This document shows, piece by piece, positions 19,057 to 30,030 of a stretch of DNA of 64,000 bases (the first letter of the stretch is position 1; every line of letters begins with the position of its first letter). The stretch is taken from positions 153,288 to 217,287 of the forward strand of contig QEOQ01000694.1 of the NCBI GenBank assembly GCA_010279815.1. Direction: 5' to 3'. This stretch comes from Brachionus plicatilis. Its lineage: Eukaryota; Rotifera; Eurotatoria; Ploima; Brachionidae. Under the pieces are notes generated by a model. The model worked only from the letters and a program-made list of their open reading frames with translations, was not told where the DNA came from and made no database searches. The position numbers were made by a program, and so were the translations under genes.

Positions 19057-20634
19057 TTATCAATCAGTATTCTAAAAATTTAGAATTCAATTATTATCTA
19101 AGAGCCTGGGCGACTTAAGAAATTTCAATTTTTAGTTTCGAAATAATTTCCATTTAAGACCACTCTAGTCAACAACTTTCCGAGTTGAAACGAAAACCTA
19201 GTTTTAAATGGTACTAAAATTTTTTCCAAATAGTTTTCAAACAAGTAAAGTTTTCTCAAGTGGCTTCTTTACGCGGATAACTTTTGCTATTTGATTATTT
19301 CTGATACAATTTCTATTTACCTTAATTAAATGCAATGTGTGCATGTTGGAATATTTGCCGCTAGTTATTTAAAAAATAGTTGAATAACTCGTTTTGAAAT
19401 AATTAGTTAAAATATTTAAGCTACCTTTAAGAAATATAAACAAAAATTTAGAATTTGTTCAGTTGATTTTTGGAAAATTTAATTATTAACTCAATGTTTA
19501 TTTGAGTTTAATAGTATATCGTGTTTAATTTAATCCTCAGTTTAATTCATTAAAGCAGAAATATTTTATTTAAATAATTACATAATTCGTTTTTAATTTT
19601 GCTTCACTCTTTTCTTACTAAAACTGGTTGCCGGCGCGTACATCTAAAATAAATATTTAATTTTCCTAGTATTTAACTTTTATTGATTCGATTTAAAAAA
19701 ATAAATAAAATTCTGTTTATATATTTCTATATTCTTTTGTTCTTAATTTATTTTAAGCCTAAATTTTTTTATGAAATAAAAAAGAAATTTTGAAAATTGA
19801 TGCTTGTTAAGCATTTTGTTAAAAATCTTTTCTAAATGAGAATTACCTTTTTTTAGTTTCATCATTTGCATTATATTTAATCAGTCAATAATTTCAATTT
19901 TGTCTTGCCAAAATTTCTATTTTAAAACCTTTTATTGAAAAATTAATAAACAAATTTTATTTTTCAACTACTGCAAATATTTAGCTTATTTTTTTAATTG
20001 AAATTTAAAATGTTTTTTCTTGTAGGCTGATATTAAAGACATTACTTTTTTTCAAATACATTTTTTTGATTGAATGTTCTTTTAAATAGAAATTAATTTA
20101 AAATTTTCGAACATGCTAGTTTTTCATTTACACAAACTAATCAAAAAAAGCATAAATTTTATTTTTTAAAAAATCTTTACATCAGAAAAATTTATTTTAA
20201 ATGCTTAGTAATGAGAAATTAAAGATCGTGTTAGTCTTTGATTTTTTGACTTTTTTGATAAAAATCCCTTCGAATCTTCTAGTGATAAATGACAAAAGCT
20301 GCTTTAAAGTAAATTTAATTCTGCTAAAGATTTTTTTCAAATTTTGTTTCGAAATAATTCTGAATCTTAAAAATAAAAATTTTAGTAATAAAAATTTGCA
20401 AAAAATAAGAGAAAAATTAAACAAAATTTTTTCTAGTTAAATGTTTTAATATATGCCTAAATTAAAATTACCCACATGTATCTGATATTGCAACTTTTGG
20501 CAATAATATTTTTTTGATAATCTAATGATAAATTTACCATCAAATTTTGATCAATTGGGAAATTTTTACATATAAATTAACTTAATCTAAAATTTTGATT
20601 TAATTTGTCTTAGAAAATAATACAAAGTAGAAAA
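19057..20634. other. Divergent intergenic region
   Basis: About 1.6 kb between two divergent genes. Opposed open stretches near 20197-20440 are Phe/Lys/Leu-rich on both strands and look like chance. Promoters for EIF3G and the unknown minus gene are expected at the ends. No repeat is recognised. Confidence 0.45.
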
Positions 20635-21739
20635 ATGCCTATTGTTGAACAGAGGTAAGAATATTTAGTCTAATATTAAATAAAATTCATTAATTTTTAC
20701 TTAAGTGGACTTAATTGGGCCCGAGAAATTGACGAGAAAGAAACTGGTTTGTAACTTTTTTAGATTTATTACTTAAAAATAATAATTTTCGTACAGAAAT
20801 CGAAGTCAATGAAGAAGGATACAAAAAGGTTATTGAATATAAGACTGAAAATGAAAAAAAATACAAAGTATAAATCTTTTGAAAAAAAGTATTAGTATCA
20901 ATTTATTTTTTTATTTAGATTACCAATGTATTCAGAGTCGAAAAAGTGAGACTCCCAAAATCGGTCGCGCAAAGAAAAGTAATGCTACCTTTAAACTTAA
21001 ATGAATTTTTATCATTTCAAAATAGGAATGGAAAAAATTCGGAGATTCAGAAAGTGATGCACCAGGTCTTAACCCTGCAACAACAATAATTACTGATGAA
21101 GTTTTGATGCAATTTTTGACCAAAAAAGAAGTAATTTAACTTAAAAATTTTTTATTTTTTTTAAATTATATTTTAAAGGAAGTGGAAAAGACCGAAACAC
21201 CAGCTCCGGCTTCAGTTTCAGCTATCAAATGTAGATTGTGCAAAGGCGATCACTGGAGTGCTAAATGTCCTCACAAAGATATTTTGGAAGCAAAATTAGC
21301 GGCCGAGGCTAATCAAAAAGGTCATTTATCATTTTTATATTTGAAAATTTTATGTCAATTTTTTCTAATGTTTAATTCTTAAGAAACCGCTGCTTCTGCT
21401 TCTACAGGAGCTTATGTTCCACCATCGAGACGTCCGGGCGCTAATGCACTCACTACTGCGGGAAAAAAAGTCGACTTCGGAAAAACTCTTAATAAAGATG
21501 ACTTTAGTGTGAGAGTCAGTAATCTGCCTGAAGAGGCCACTGAAACCGATTTACAAGAACTGTTCAAGCCATTTGGAAAAGTTACTCGTGTTTTTTTGGC
21601 CAAAGACAAAACTAAACAAGTTTCAAGAGGTTTCGCCTTTGTTACATTTTCAAATAAAGATGAAGCTCAACGAGCCATTTGGGGCGTCAATGATTACGGT
21701 TATAACCATCTCATTTTGAAAGTAGAGTGGTCAAAGTAA
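20635..21739 (+). CDS. EIF3G: Translation initiation factor eIF3 subunit G
   Basis: Seven exons (20635..20654, 20706..20746, 20797..20867, 20919..20978, 21026..21130, 21179..21320, 21384..21739) in perfect phase encode 264 residues (human 320). eIF3g is an RNA-binding subunit of the eIF3 complex, acting in scanning on the 40S ribosome in the cytoplasm. Features: N-terminal GLNWAREIDEKET; a central eIF3b-binding region with EWKKFGDSESDAPGLNPATT; a CCHC zinc knuckle at about 117-129 (CRLCKGDHWSAKCP); and a C-terminal RRM at about 183-262 with RNP2 (VRVSNLPEEAT) and RNP1 (SRGFAFVTF), ending YGYNHLILKVEWSK. The first exon is only 20 coding bases. Many small introns make it a good model of the local gene style. 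Confidence 0.95.
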
Positions 21740-21815
21740 TTCAGCTTTGGATGTATTTTTATCAATATTACCAATTAAGTTTATCCAAAAGTATTTTAAA
21801 TAAAAATCATTTAAA

Positions 21816-22098
21816 CTAGCCAGGTTTTTTATTTGAACAAAAAAATTTTAAATTATGTCCATTTTTACAATCATTTTTAAAACGACTAGAACTATGTGGA
21901 GGGTCACTTGATAATCTGCGATTATCTGGCTTGAAATTTCTCTGCCCAGGCCGTTCAGGTTATCTCGAATGCCTTCCGGAACATTTTTTCATTCGAAGAC
22001 TTGTTTCAAAACAGTCAAATCTATTGAGACAATTTTGGATCTTTCAACAAGACATTTCACTTTCACGATTTTCTGATGTTGCTGTTCGACTTTTTTCC
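21816..22098 (-). pseudogene. Possible NFX1-type zinc-finger (ZNFX1-like) relic
   Basis: Read on the minus strand with one frameshift and one in-frame TAA: VEQQHQKIVKVKCLVERSK, then CFETSLRMKKCSGRHSR, then a Pro/Arg/Ser-rich tail with CKNGHNLKFFCSNKKPG before TAG. The H...V.V.C ... C...L.....C.GH spacing resembles the NFX1-type Cys/His repeats of ZNFX1-like helicases, but most zinc ligands are changed. It converges on EIF3G. Low certainty. Confidence 0.35.
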
Positions 22099-22466
22099 AA
22101 TAATGGACCAAAATTTTTCATTTTATTAATTCAACTCTTGAATTTAATTTTTTTCTTTTTTGGCTGATAAAAAGTTTTTGTGATTGCTTTAAGTTTAGAA
22201 ATAGTCATGAAAACAATTCTTATTACGGCATAATTAAATAAGATCTTATAAAAAAAATAAAATATAGCCAGGTGAAACAAATAAATTTTAAAGAATAAAA
22301 AAGTAATATTAAAATATAATTTCAATAAAAAATTATTTGAAAAAAAAAAGTTGAATTGTTAGGACTTTCACTGTCCCATTTTATCTATTAAATTGACTAT
22401 CTAATCTTTGCATCTCTAATATTTTTTCAACTAGCATATTTATCATAAAAAACAAATCATTATATG

Positions 22467-22684
22467 TTTTAAATTAGAACTCTTTTGAGATAATCGACCG
22501 CAGCTAAACATCACATTTTGAGGATTTTTTTTCAGCTAAAAACACTTTAAATCAGATAAGAACCCTCTACGCAATTAATTATCTTTTAATGATTTAAAAT
22601 AAGTGTTTTTAGCTTATAAAAATGTTTAAAAAGATGATGTTTAGCTAAAGTCAATTTTCTAAAAAGAGTTCTAATTTAGAACTT
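22467..22684. mobile_element. MITE-like palindromic element
   Basis: The outer sequence TTAAATTAGAACTCTTTT (22468 on) is repeated inverted at the right end (AAAAAGAGTTCTAATTTAGAA, ending about 22682). Inner blocks AGCTAAACATCA and AGCTAAAAACACTT are mirrored as well. Arms are about 90 bases with a central spacer of about 40. No coding sequence. Classic structure of a non-autonomous DNA transposon. Confidence 0.75.
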
Positions 22685-22918
22685 ATAATGAGTTGTTTTT
22701 TTATAAAAGGAACAGATAAGCTTTCAAAGATTATACAGATAATATAAGTTTTTATAATTTACATAGGAAATATGAACTTTTGTAAAAAAAATATATCTGT
22801 TGTATATATTACTATCATCATATAACGATAATTTCATCGATTTCTATTAATCTGTCGAGTCAATAGTCAATTAATCGAGATCAAATTTTTTAAATAATAA
22901 TAAACTTTGTAATTTCTA

Positions 22919-22996
22919 TTATGAGGCTGAAAAGAAGGCCTAAGCCATTCGGAGCTGCGCTGGGGAAATCCCCATTTTTATATTTTAAATAAATAA
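22919..22996 (+). repeat. Dispersed retroelement 3' tail, family A copy 1
   Basis: A GC-richer block with AAGGCCTAAGCCATTCGGAG and a GGGGAAATCCCC palindrome, followed by (AAAT)n. The core TAAGCCATTCG recurs at about 35896 and, as AAAGCCATTCGG, at about 49605, in the same orientation each time and followed by A/T-rich tails. Confidence 0.55.
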
Positions 22997-24082
22997 ATAA
23001 AATATGTTACTATCAGCTCTCATCAAATTATATCATAAGGAAAGGCCGAGTTTTACGGTGATCGAAAGAATAATGATTGAAAATTTCCAAAAATTAAAAT
23101 TAACAAGATATATCAATAGGTTTTTAGACTGATTCGATGTTCATTTTTTTTTCTATGATTTATCCAAACTTTTATTATTTAACTAGCAAAAAAAAATAAT
23201 TTTTGATATTTTTTCAAATAAAATTGAAATAATGCTGAATTTTCGATTTTGTGAAATTCAGGGCAAAGTAAAATTTTTGATCAAATTTCTTTTTTCAAAT
23301 TTGATTAGAACATTTTTAATACGTAATTAATTTAATCGCAGATTTTTACATTTTAATAACAATTCAAAGCTTTATTTTAAAATTTTTGAAAAAGGATTGT
23401 AATTATTAAATAATGGATTGAAATTTAATTGCGCATTTGAGAATTTTTGATCAAATTTAAAAATGAAAATTGATTAAAAATCTTACCTTGCCAAATTCAG
23501 TATAAAAGAAAAGAACAAATAGACAAAAATCAAATAGCTTCATTTTTCCATAAGTTCAGTATTAGTTCTGTGAATGCAACATGATACAAAAAGTCATAGA
23601 TATGAATGAGAATGAGCTTATTTTAAATACTAAAAATTATTTTGTGTCCTTTTTTTTTGTAAAGAGAATTATTTTTTCTTTTGTCAACTTTATTAAAAAA
23701 TTGAAATATTCATTAATTTTATCCAGTATTCATCGATCCTTTTTTTTAAATAAAAATATAAATAAAAATCCAAAGAAAGAAATTAAATGCAGCTATCAGG
23801 TCTAAAAAAGTTTTTTTTTTTTTATTTCTCACTTTTTTTAAGGACAAAAATTATTTTATTAGCAAATAAATTGTATTTGTTATTTATTTAACTTAATAAA
23901 ATATTCAATTAATTCTAATGAAAACAAATAAAAAAAAAGTTAATTAAGTAATGTCTATCTGTTTCAAAAATGCTTATTTAACATAATTCAAAAATTTGAT
24001 GCTATGCTCATGTGATTTGACCGAAAAATAAAATGATTAAATTTTATAAAAATAAAAAAATATTTTAAAATTTTTGTAAGAA
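22997..24082. other. Intergenic upstream of CCDC22
   Basis: AT-rich, no supported gene. A plus-strand open stretch at 23581-23805 is Phe/Lys/Ile-rich and unconvincing. The CCDC22 promoter is expected near the right end. Confidence 0.45.
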
Positions 24083-26233
24083 ATGGAAGAGGTAGACAGG
24101 ATAATAATTCAATCATTGCGTTCAAATGGATGGTAAATATGGTATATGTTTTTAATTAATTAGTGATTTCTTTTTTAAGTGACATTAAACAAGAAATAAC
24201 CAGTATAGCTCAATTTGATCAAGAAATTTTAATTGAATCAGTTGCTATCTTATTAAATTTAATTCAGCAAACAACTTCAGTCAATGCTGAAAAGCTGCTT
24301 ACTAAGCTTCCACCAAGCACTGCTGTCAAATTTAGACTGTGCACCAAATACGCAAATATATGTCTGTCATTGGGCTACAAAAATGAGCTTGGATATCAAA
24401 CACTTTTATATCCGAATGAAACTGAATCAAGAAAATTACTAATGTTCCTGGTAGAGAAGCTAAATAAAGAAAATTTATCATCTCATGATGAAGAACAAAA
24501 CCAAAAAAATATTAAATCCAACAAAAACTTGAATTTTTTAATTGCCGAAAAAACAAAAAAGTTACTCAATAAGTTTTGGATTCCACCTTATTTGAAACCT
24601 AGTGGTCTTAGACGAGAAGATAATAATTTTACCAAAGAAGTAATATTTTTTTAAAAATAATTATTAAAAAGTATTACAAAGTTGTAAAGGGAATACGCTT
24701 TGAATCAAAATTTAATGCTCTTTCATTGATTACATCCGATTTTACATCTAATTCTAAAATAAAAAAAATGGAAAGGGATTTTTGCCAAAAATATTTGAAA
24801 TACGTAACAGAACAGTCAATAAAGGCAAATTTATTGAACTCACTGATACAGCAAAACACTTTGAACAGAATAAATGAAAACACATTGATAAAGTTCTTTT
24901 TACAAAAATTTTATTTTAAATTTGAATATCTGAAAATTATTCTAGTGTTGAGCAGAAAAAAGAGATTCCAAAGTCTGTTAAAGAGGAAGCAATTGATGAA
25001 TTAAAAAAATCAGTCAAAATATTTTTTGAACAAACAATTGAAGTATCAAAACAGGAAACAGGCTTAATTAATGAATCTGATTTGGCAGAAATCGAGGCAC
25101 AGTCAAGCACAAATGTGAAAAATCTTTTCGCAAAAGTATCACGGTTTCAGCATTCCGAAAAGCTTCAATTTTCTGAAAATGAAACTGAGAAGAACATTTC
25201 AATTTCAAATGCTCCTGAACAAGTTAATTTATTTTATTTTAATTAAAATTTTTAATATTTAAATTTGGTTTAAGAAAAAGGAAGAAGAGATTACTGGCTT
25301 GAAAGATAAATTAGAACATTTAAATAAAGAATTTGAGTCTTTTAAGAACGAAATTGATTCAATAAAACAAAATAAAATAGATGCTGCTGAAACTAAGAAT
25401 ACGGATCAAAAAAATCAAAATAAAAGTATCGAAGATAAAATAGCAGTAAAAAAGAAAACAGTTAATCTAATAAATGATGCACCTATGAATATACTTAAAC
25501 TTAAGGTAAATTTTTTACAATTTTTTTGAGTTTTCTAATCATTTATTAAAAGGAAGAAATTAATTCACATGAGAAAAAAATGACAAAATTAAGGAACGAA
25601 TGGAATAATCACAAGGAAGCTTTGGATGTGAGGAAAAAGACTCTTGAAAATGAAATTTTAGGTCAAACAGAAAAAATGAATCAGACAATAGAGGAAACAA
25701 AAAATCTGAAAGGCCAAATTATTGAGTTGAGCAAAGATTTGACTGAAAGAGATAATTTAATTGCCGAATTGGCTAAAGAAATGGCATCTCTTGAAAAGTC
25801 TGAATCGTCAAAGCATTCGAATAGACAGTTTTATACCAGAAGAATACTTGAAATTTGCTCAAATATCGATCGTCAAAGAAAGGAAATAGACAAAATTTTG
25901 GTCGAGACAAAATCCATTCAGAAGGAATTGAACCAAATGAATGGCAAACTGGAAAGAATTTTCAATACAACCGATGAGCTCATTTTCAAAGATGCTAAAC
26001 TTTCTGAAACGAACAAGGCTGTTTATAGATTATTTATAAATATAAACACTCAGTATGAAAAATTGATTGAAGATTTAGAGCAAACAAGTCACTTGGATAG
26101 AGAATGTCGTGATTTAGAGGAACAAGTGAACTTAGAATCACAGAATAAAATAGCTGACAATATGCATAAAGTGATGGGTGATTTGAAGCAAATAAAAAAA
26201 GAAAACGAAGAATTGATGGCAAAAATAAAGTAA
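24083..26233 (+). CDS. CCDC22: CCDC22, CCC/Commander complex subunit
   Basis: Six exons (24083..24132, 24180..24639, 24672..24892, 24946..25222, 25275..25505, 25553..26233) in phase encode 639 residues (human 627). CCDC22 pairs with CCDC93 and COMMD proteins in the CCC complex, which recycles endosomal cargo and regulates NF-kB turnover. The N terminus MEEVDRIIIQSLRSNG matches the family start. The calponin-homology-like domain follows (residues to about 115), with STAVKFRLCTKYANICLSLG and ELGYQTLLYPNETE. After a divergent linker comes a long coiled coil (about 370-639) with TRRILEICSNIDRQRKEIDK, LNQMNGKLERIF and TDELIFKDAKLSETNKAVYR, the best conserved stretch. No sign of truncation. The exon 3 donor (AA|GTTCTT) is weaker than the others but is fixed by phase. 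Confidence 0.94.
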
Positions 26234-26623
26234 AAAGTCTATTTAAAATTTTTTTTTAATTATTTAATATTCTAATTTAATAAATAACAAATAAATAAAA
26301 TTAATAATTAAATATACAATTTTTTTTATTATTGAAAAAAAAAACAATATAAATATTCGAAATATGAAAATTTTTCAAAAGTTACTTAAAATTCAAACTA
26401 TTTTATTAGCCTATTAAAAAAATTTTATGTTTTTTATTAAATTGAATGCATTCGAATTTTCTTAATTATTCAGCAAATTTATGTTCAAAATTAGCTAATT
26501 TTAATTTTTCAAAATTATGCTTCTCAATATTTTTATATAAATAGTCAGTTGATTTTTAATTTTAAATTTATTTAAAAAAATTTCATTCTGAATTCCATAA
26601 TTTATACATATCTAAATTTAAAC

Positions 26624-28374
26624 ATGGAATCATTTAAAATAAGCGATAAGCTTAAGATTAAGGTTTATTCTGGTTCGATATTTGACCCTAAAATTGAATG
26701 TGATGCAATCACCATTTCTCTATTTACAGATTTTTTGTTTAATCGTAATATTTAAATCGCCCACTTAGTTTAAATTTAAATTGATAAACTAAGTTTTGTT
26801 TTTATTTTGGTAGGCACTAATTATTTTTTATTTAAGAAAATGTTGGATTAGTCAAATTAGCACTTGATTATTTTGGATCAAAATTAAAAAAGAATTTTGA
26901 AAAAGAAATTGAAAAATTGCCCAGAAAATTTGACTTTGAAGGCCAGGTTGGATTTATCTTTTATTTAAATCTTTTTAAATTAAATATTTTAAAATTATTC
27001 TACCGAAATTTTAATTTTAATTTTCAAAATGATATATTATTTTTTTGTATTAATTTTTTTAATTTTAGTGTATTGTGATTAGAACCGAAAAAAAAACACC
27101 AAAATATTTGTTCAATACTATTCTGGTCAATAATTGTTCAAAAAATTTAATTAAGTTCGAAAACTTGATGAAACAGTCTTTGGAAAATGTGATCGAAAAA
27201 TTAAATCAAAATGAGGAAATTAAAACTATAGCTATTCCTTTATTAGCTACTGGTCTCAATAAAGGTCCCATACATTTATGTGTCGATATTTTGGTTGATG
27301 GATTTATAGATTTTGAAAAGAAGGGGAAAATAAAATTTTTAAAAGAACTTCATTTAGTGAACATTGAAGATACTAAAACTCAAGTTATCGTTCAAAAATT
27401 AAGGAAAATCTTCAACATAAATCTTTATCACAATTTAAGAGATGAACATCTAAAATCACAGTTGGTTAATGTTCAGGATTCTGGTAAAGATGATATTGAA
27501 CTACCACAAAAGAATAATAATAATGAAATTAAAATAAATAATAATGGCAAGCAGTGTTCGTTCTGCAAACAAAAATTAAGAAAAGTTAAATTAATTGATT
27601 GTGGTCATTCATTTTGCGTTGGTTGTAATGGGGACAAAGAAAATATCACTAAATGCTTAATACCTGATTGTTCTTCTAACATTAATGATAAAAAATCAAA
27701 TATTAATGTTATAATTAATAAGAATGAAAATAACGATGAAAAGATTTGCAATATTTGCTGTGATACTTGTGATTCCCTCAAAAAATTGGATAAATGTGGG
27801 CATGAACTCTGTGATGGATGCTTCAAAAGAATTTTTGAATATAAACCTCAATGCCCATTTTGTTTTATATTTTATGGAATTCCTACAGGTGATCAACCTT
27901 CTAATGGGAAAATGTACACCAGTATTCAAAAACAAAGCCTTTCTGGTAAACTAAATATAATTTAGGGTTTTTTTACTAAATTAATTTAAAGGGTATGAAA
28001 AATATGATACTATACAGATCAATTACAGCTTTCCTTCTGGGCGCCAGGGTAAAAATCATCCTAATCCGGGAAAAAAATATTTGCCTACCAATCGTACAGC
28101 TTATTTGCCAGCAACGGAAGAAGGATTTAAAGCGCTTAATCTTTTAAAAAAAGCCTTCGATAATAATTTGATATTTACAATTGGAGTATCAGTAACGACA
28201 GGAACTGAAGGCATAACATGGAATGATATTCACCATAAAACTCAAATAAGCGGACCGTATGCCTTAATAAGCTTAAATTAAATTTAAAAAAAATTAAATT
28301 TTAGCTATGGTTATCCCGATCCTGAATATCTGCAAAGACTTTTAGAGGAACTAAAAGCGCATGGAATAGAATGA
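26624..28374 (+). CDS. Macrodomain-RING-Deltex (DTX3L-like) E3 ligase
   Basis: Five exons (26624..26744, 26837..26946, 27069..27945, 27992..28256, 28305..28374) in phase give 480 residues. Residues about 5-195 form a macrodomain: KIKVYSGSIFDPKIECDAI at the start, and IKTIAIPLLATGLNKGP for the phosphate-loop strand. The usual N-x-N / glycine-rich first loop is not conserved (TDFLFNQNVGLV), so ADP-ribose binding is uncertain. A first Cys/His module (CSFC ... CGHSFC..C) begins near 240 and a canonical RING at about 304-342 (CNIC ... CGHELCDGCF ... CPFC). The Deltex C-terminal domain runs from about 343 to the end: NYSFPSGRQGKNHPNPG, RTAYLPATEEGFKAL, ITWNDIHHKT, GYPDPEYL, ending HGIE as in DTX3L. 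RING-DTC ligases ubiquitinate proteins and bind NAD+/ADP-ribose. Closest known architecture: DTX3L with its partner PARP9. Confidence 0.88.
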
Positions 28375-28631
28375 TAATTTTTTGAATTTTAATTCAAAAA
28401 AATTTATCATTTTAGTTTAACAAAATTACATATAATAAATAAATAAAATCATGCTGATTCCATTATATTTTGTTAAGATTTTTTTGCATTTTTTTTTTTA
28501 AATTGAACATATTTATTTTCAATTTGAAATTTATGTATCAACTGATGATGAAAATTAAATAAAAATTTTAAATTTATTCAATTAATTTTAACTATTTATT
28601 TAAAAATTAAACCGCACGTGGTTTTCAAGTA

Positions 28632-29710
28632 ATGGATAATATAGCCTCAAATATTTGCTCTCCTGGAGATTTGATTACCACTGATCCAGCCTTCATGGGG
28701 TATTAAAAACTTCATTCTATTTTTTTATTAACAATACAAAATTTTCAAGTGGACATGGTATTTACACTACAGAAAATAATAAGTACGCATCAGTTGTTGG
28801 TTATGTAACCAAAGTAAACAATCTGTTTTTGGTTCAGCCCATTAAAACAAGATATATAGGTGATGTTGGAGATGTGGTTGTTGGTCGAATTACAGCTGTT
28901 GATACCAGTCGATGGAGAGTTGATATAAACTCAACTCTTGATGCAATGTTACCATTAACATCGGTCAACTTACCTGGCGGAGAATTGGTAAAAGGCATAA
29001 AATAGAAAAAAATGACTCAAAATTTTAATTAAAGAGAAGGAGGTCAGAAGAAGATGAAAGAATGATGCGGCATTATTTTGTTGAAAATGATCTCATTTCT
29101 GTAAATTGTTTGTTATCAAAATTCGTATCTAAGATTCTTTTTTCTTAAAGGCAGAAGTACAGAATGTTCATTCAGATGGATCACTTTCTCTTCATACCAG
29201 AAATCTGAATTATGGAAAACTTGGACAAGGTTGTTTGATCCGAGTAAGTTCGCCATTAATTAAGCGTCAAAAGGTCCACTTTGTAAATCTTCCGTGTGGA
29301 GTTTCTATAATTTTGGGAAGAAATGGAAACATTTGGGTAACATCAACTAGCATTCAAGAAAGTAGTCGAAAAAATGGAGGTTTTACACCACTTTTAAAAG
29401 TAATTTAGATAAAATAAAAATTAGTTTTTTTTTATTTGCTTGAAGCCTGTGTCATTAAATGAACGAGAAAATATAAGCAGAATATGTAATTGTATCAAAG
29501 CATTAGCTAAGCATCATGTTTTACTTTATGACACCAGCATATGCACAGCTTTTGAAATTTCAAAACAATATCAGGTATTTATTTATTAGTGGATTATGAG
29601 ATTATGAGATTATCTTGAAATTGTTTTTTTAGATCAAAGAAATACTTGATCCTAAGATAGCTCAGGAAATTGCTGAAAAAACTGAAATACAACTAGCTGT
29701 GGATAGTTAA
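28632..29710 (+). CDS. EXOSC2: Exosome complex component RRP4
   Basis: Six exons (28632..28699, 28750..28987, 29035..29100, 29151..29399, 29446..29574, 29633..29710) in phase encode 275 residues (human 293). Rrp4 is one of the three cap subunits of the RNA exosome and threads RNA into the barrel for 3'-5' decay in nucleus and cytoplasm. Motifs in order: SPGDLITTDPAFMGGHGIY, the S1-domain stretch KTRYIGDVGDVVVGRIT, DAMLPLTSVNLPGGELRRRS, SLHTRNLNYGKLGQG, then the KH domain with the VNLPCGVSIILGRNGNIWV loop. The C terminus has YDTSI and IKEILDPKIAQEI. Compared with human it lacks some N-terminal residues. It starts 257 bases after the Deltex gene on the same strand. Confidence 0.95.
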
Positions 29711-30030
29711 TTTGTAATTTTGTATTTTTTAATTCATTTTTGAAATTTAAATAAAATATTTAAAAATTAAAAATCTGGACTATAAATTATCTAAAACTAT
29801 CAATTTTAAAAGAAATCTGTTTTTAAATAATGAATGAATGATTATTATTATAATTTGAATTAATTTAATTATTAAAAAATTAATTCCTCTCTTTTGAAAA
29901 TATCTAATTTTTAATGCCAAATCAGTGATTTCATTTTTTGAAAGAAATTATCAATAATAATTTCAGCAACGAAAGATTACTTTTTATTTAACAAGCTTTA
30001 ATTTTCTTCTTATCTTTATTGATATGTATA
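29711..30030. other. Intergenic left of Ginger-like element
   Basis: EXOSC2 3' UTR and AT-rich spacer; nothing else recognised. Confidence 0.45.

Noticed and set aside
20197..20440. Opposed ORFs of 75-79 codons
   Set aside because: Same composition bias on both strands; consistent with chance in AT-rich DNA.
27605..27954. Additional ORFs overlapping the RING region
   Set aside because: They are shadows of the macrodomain-RING-DTC gene in other frames.
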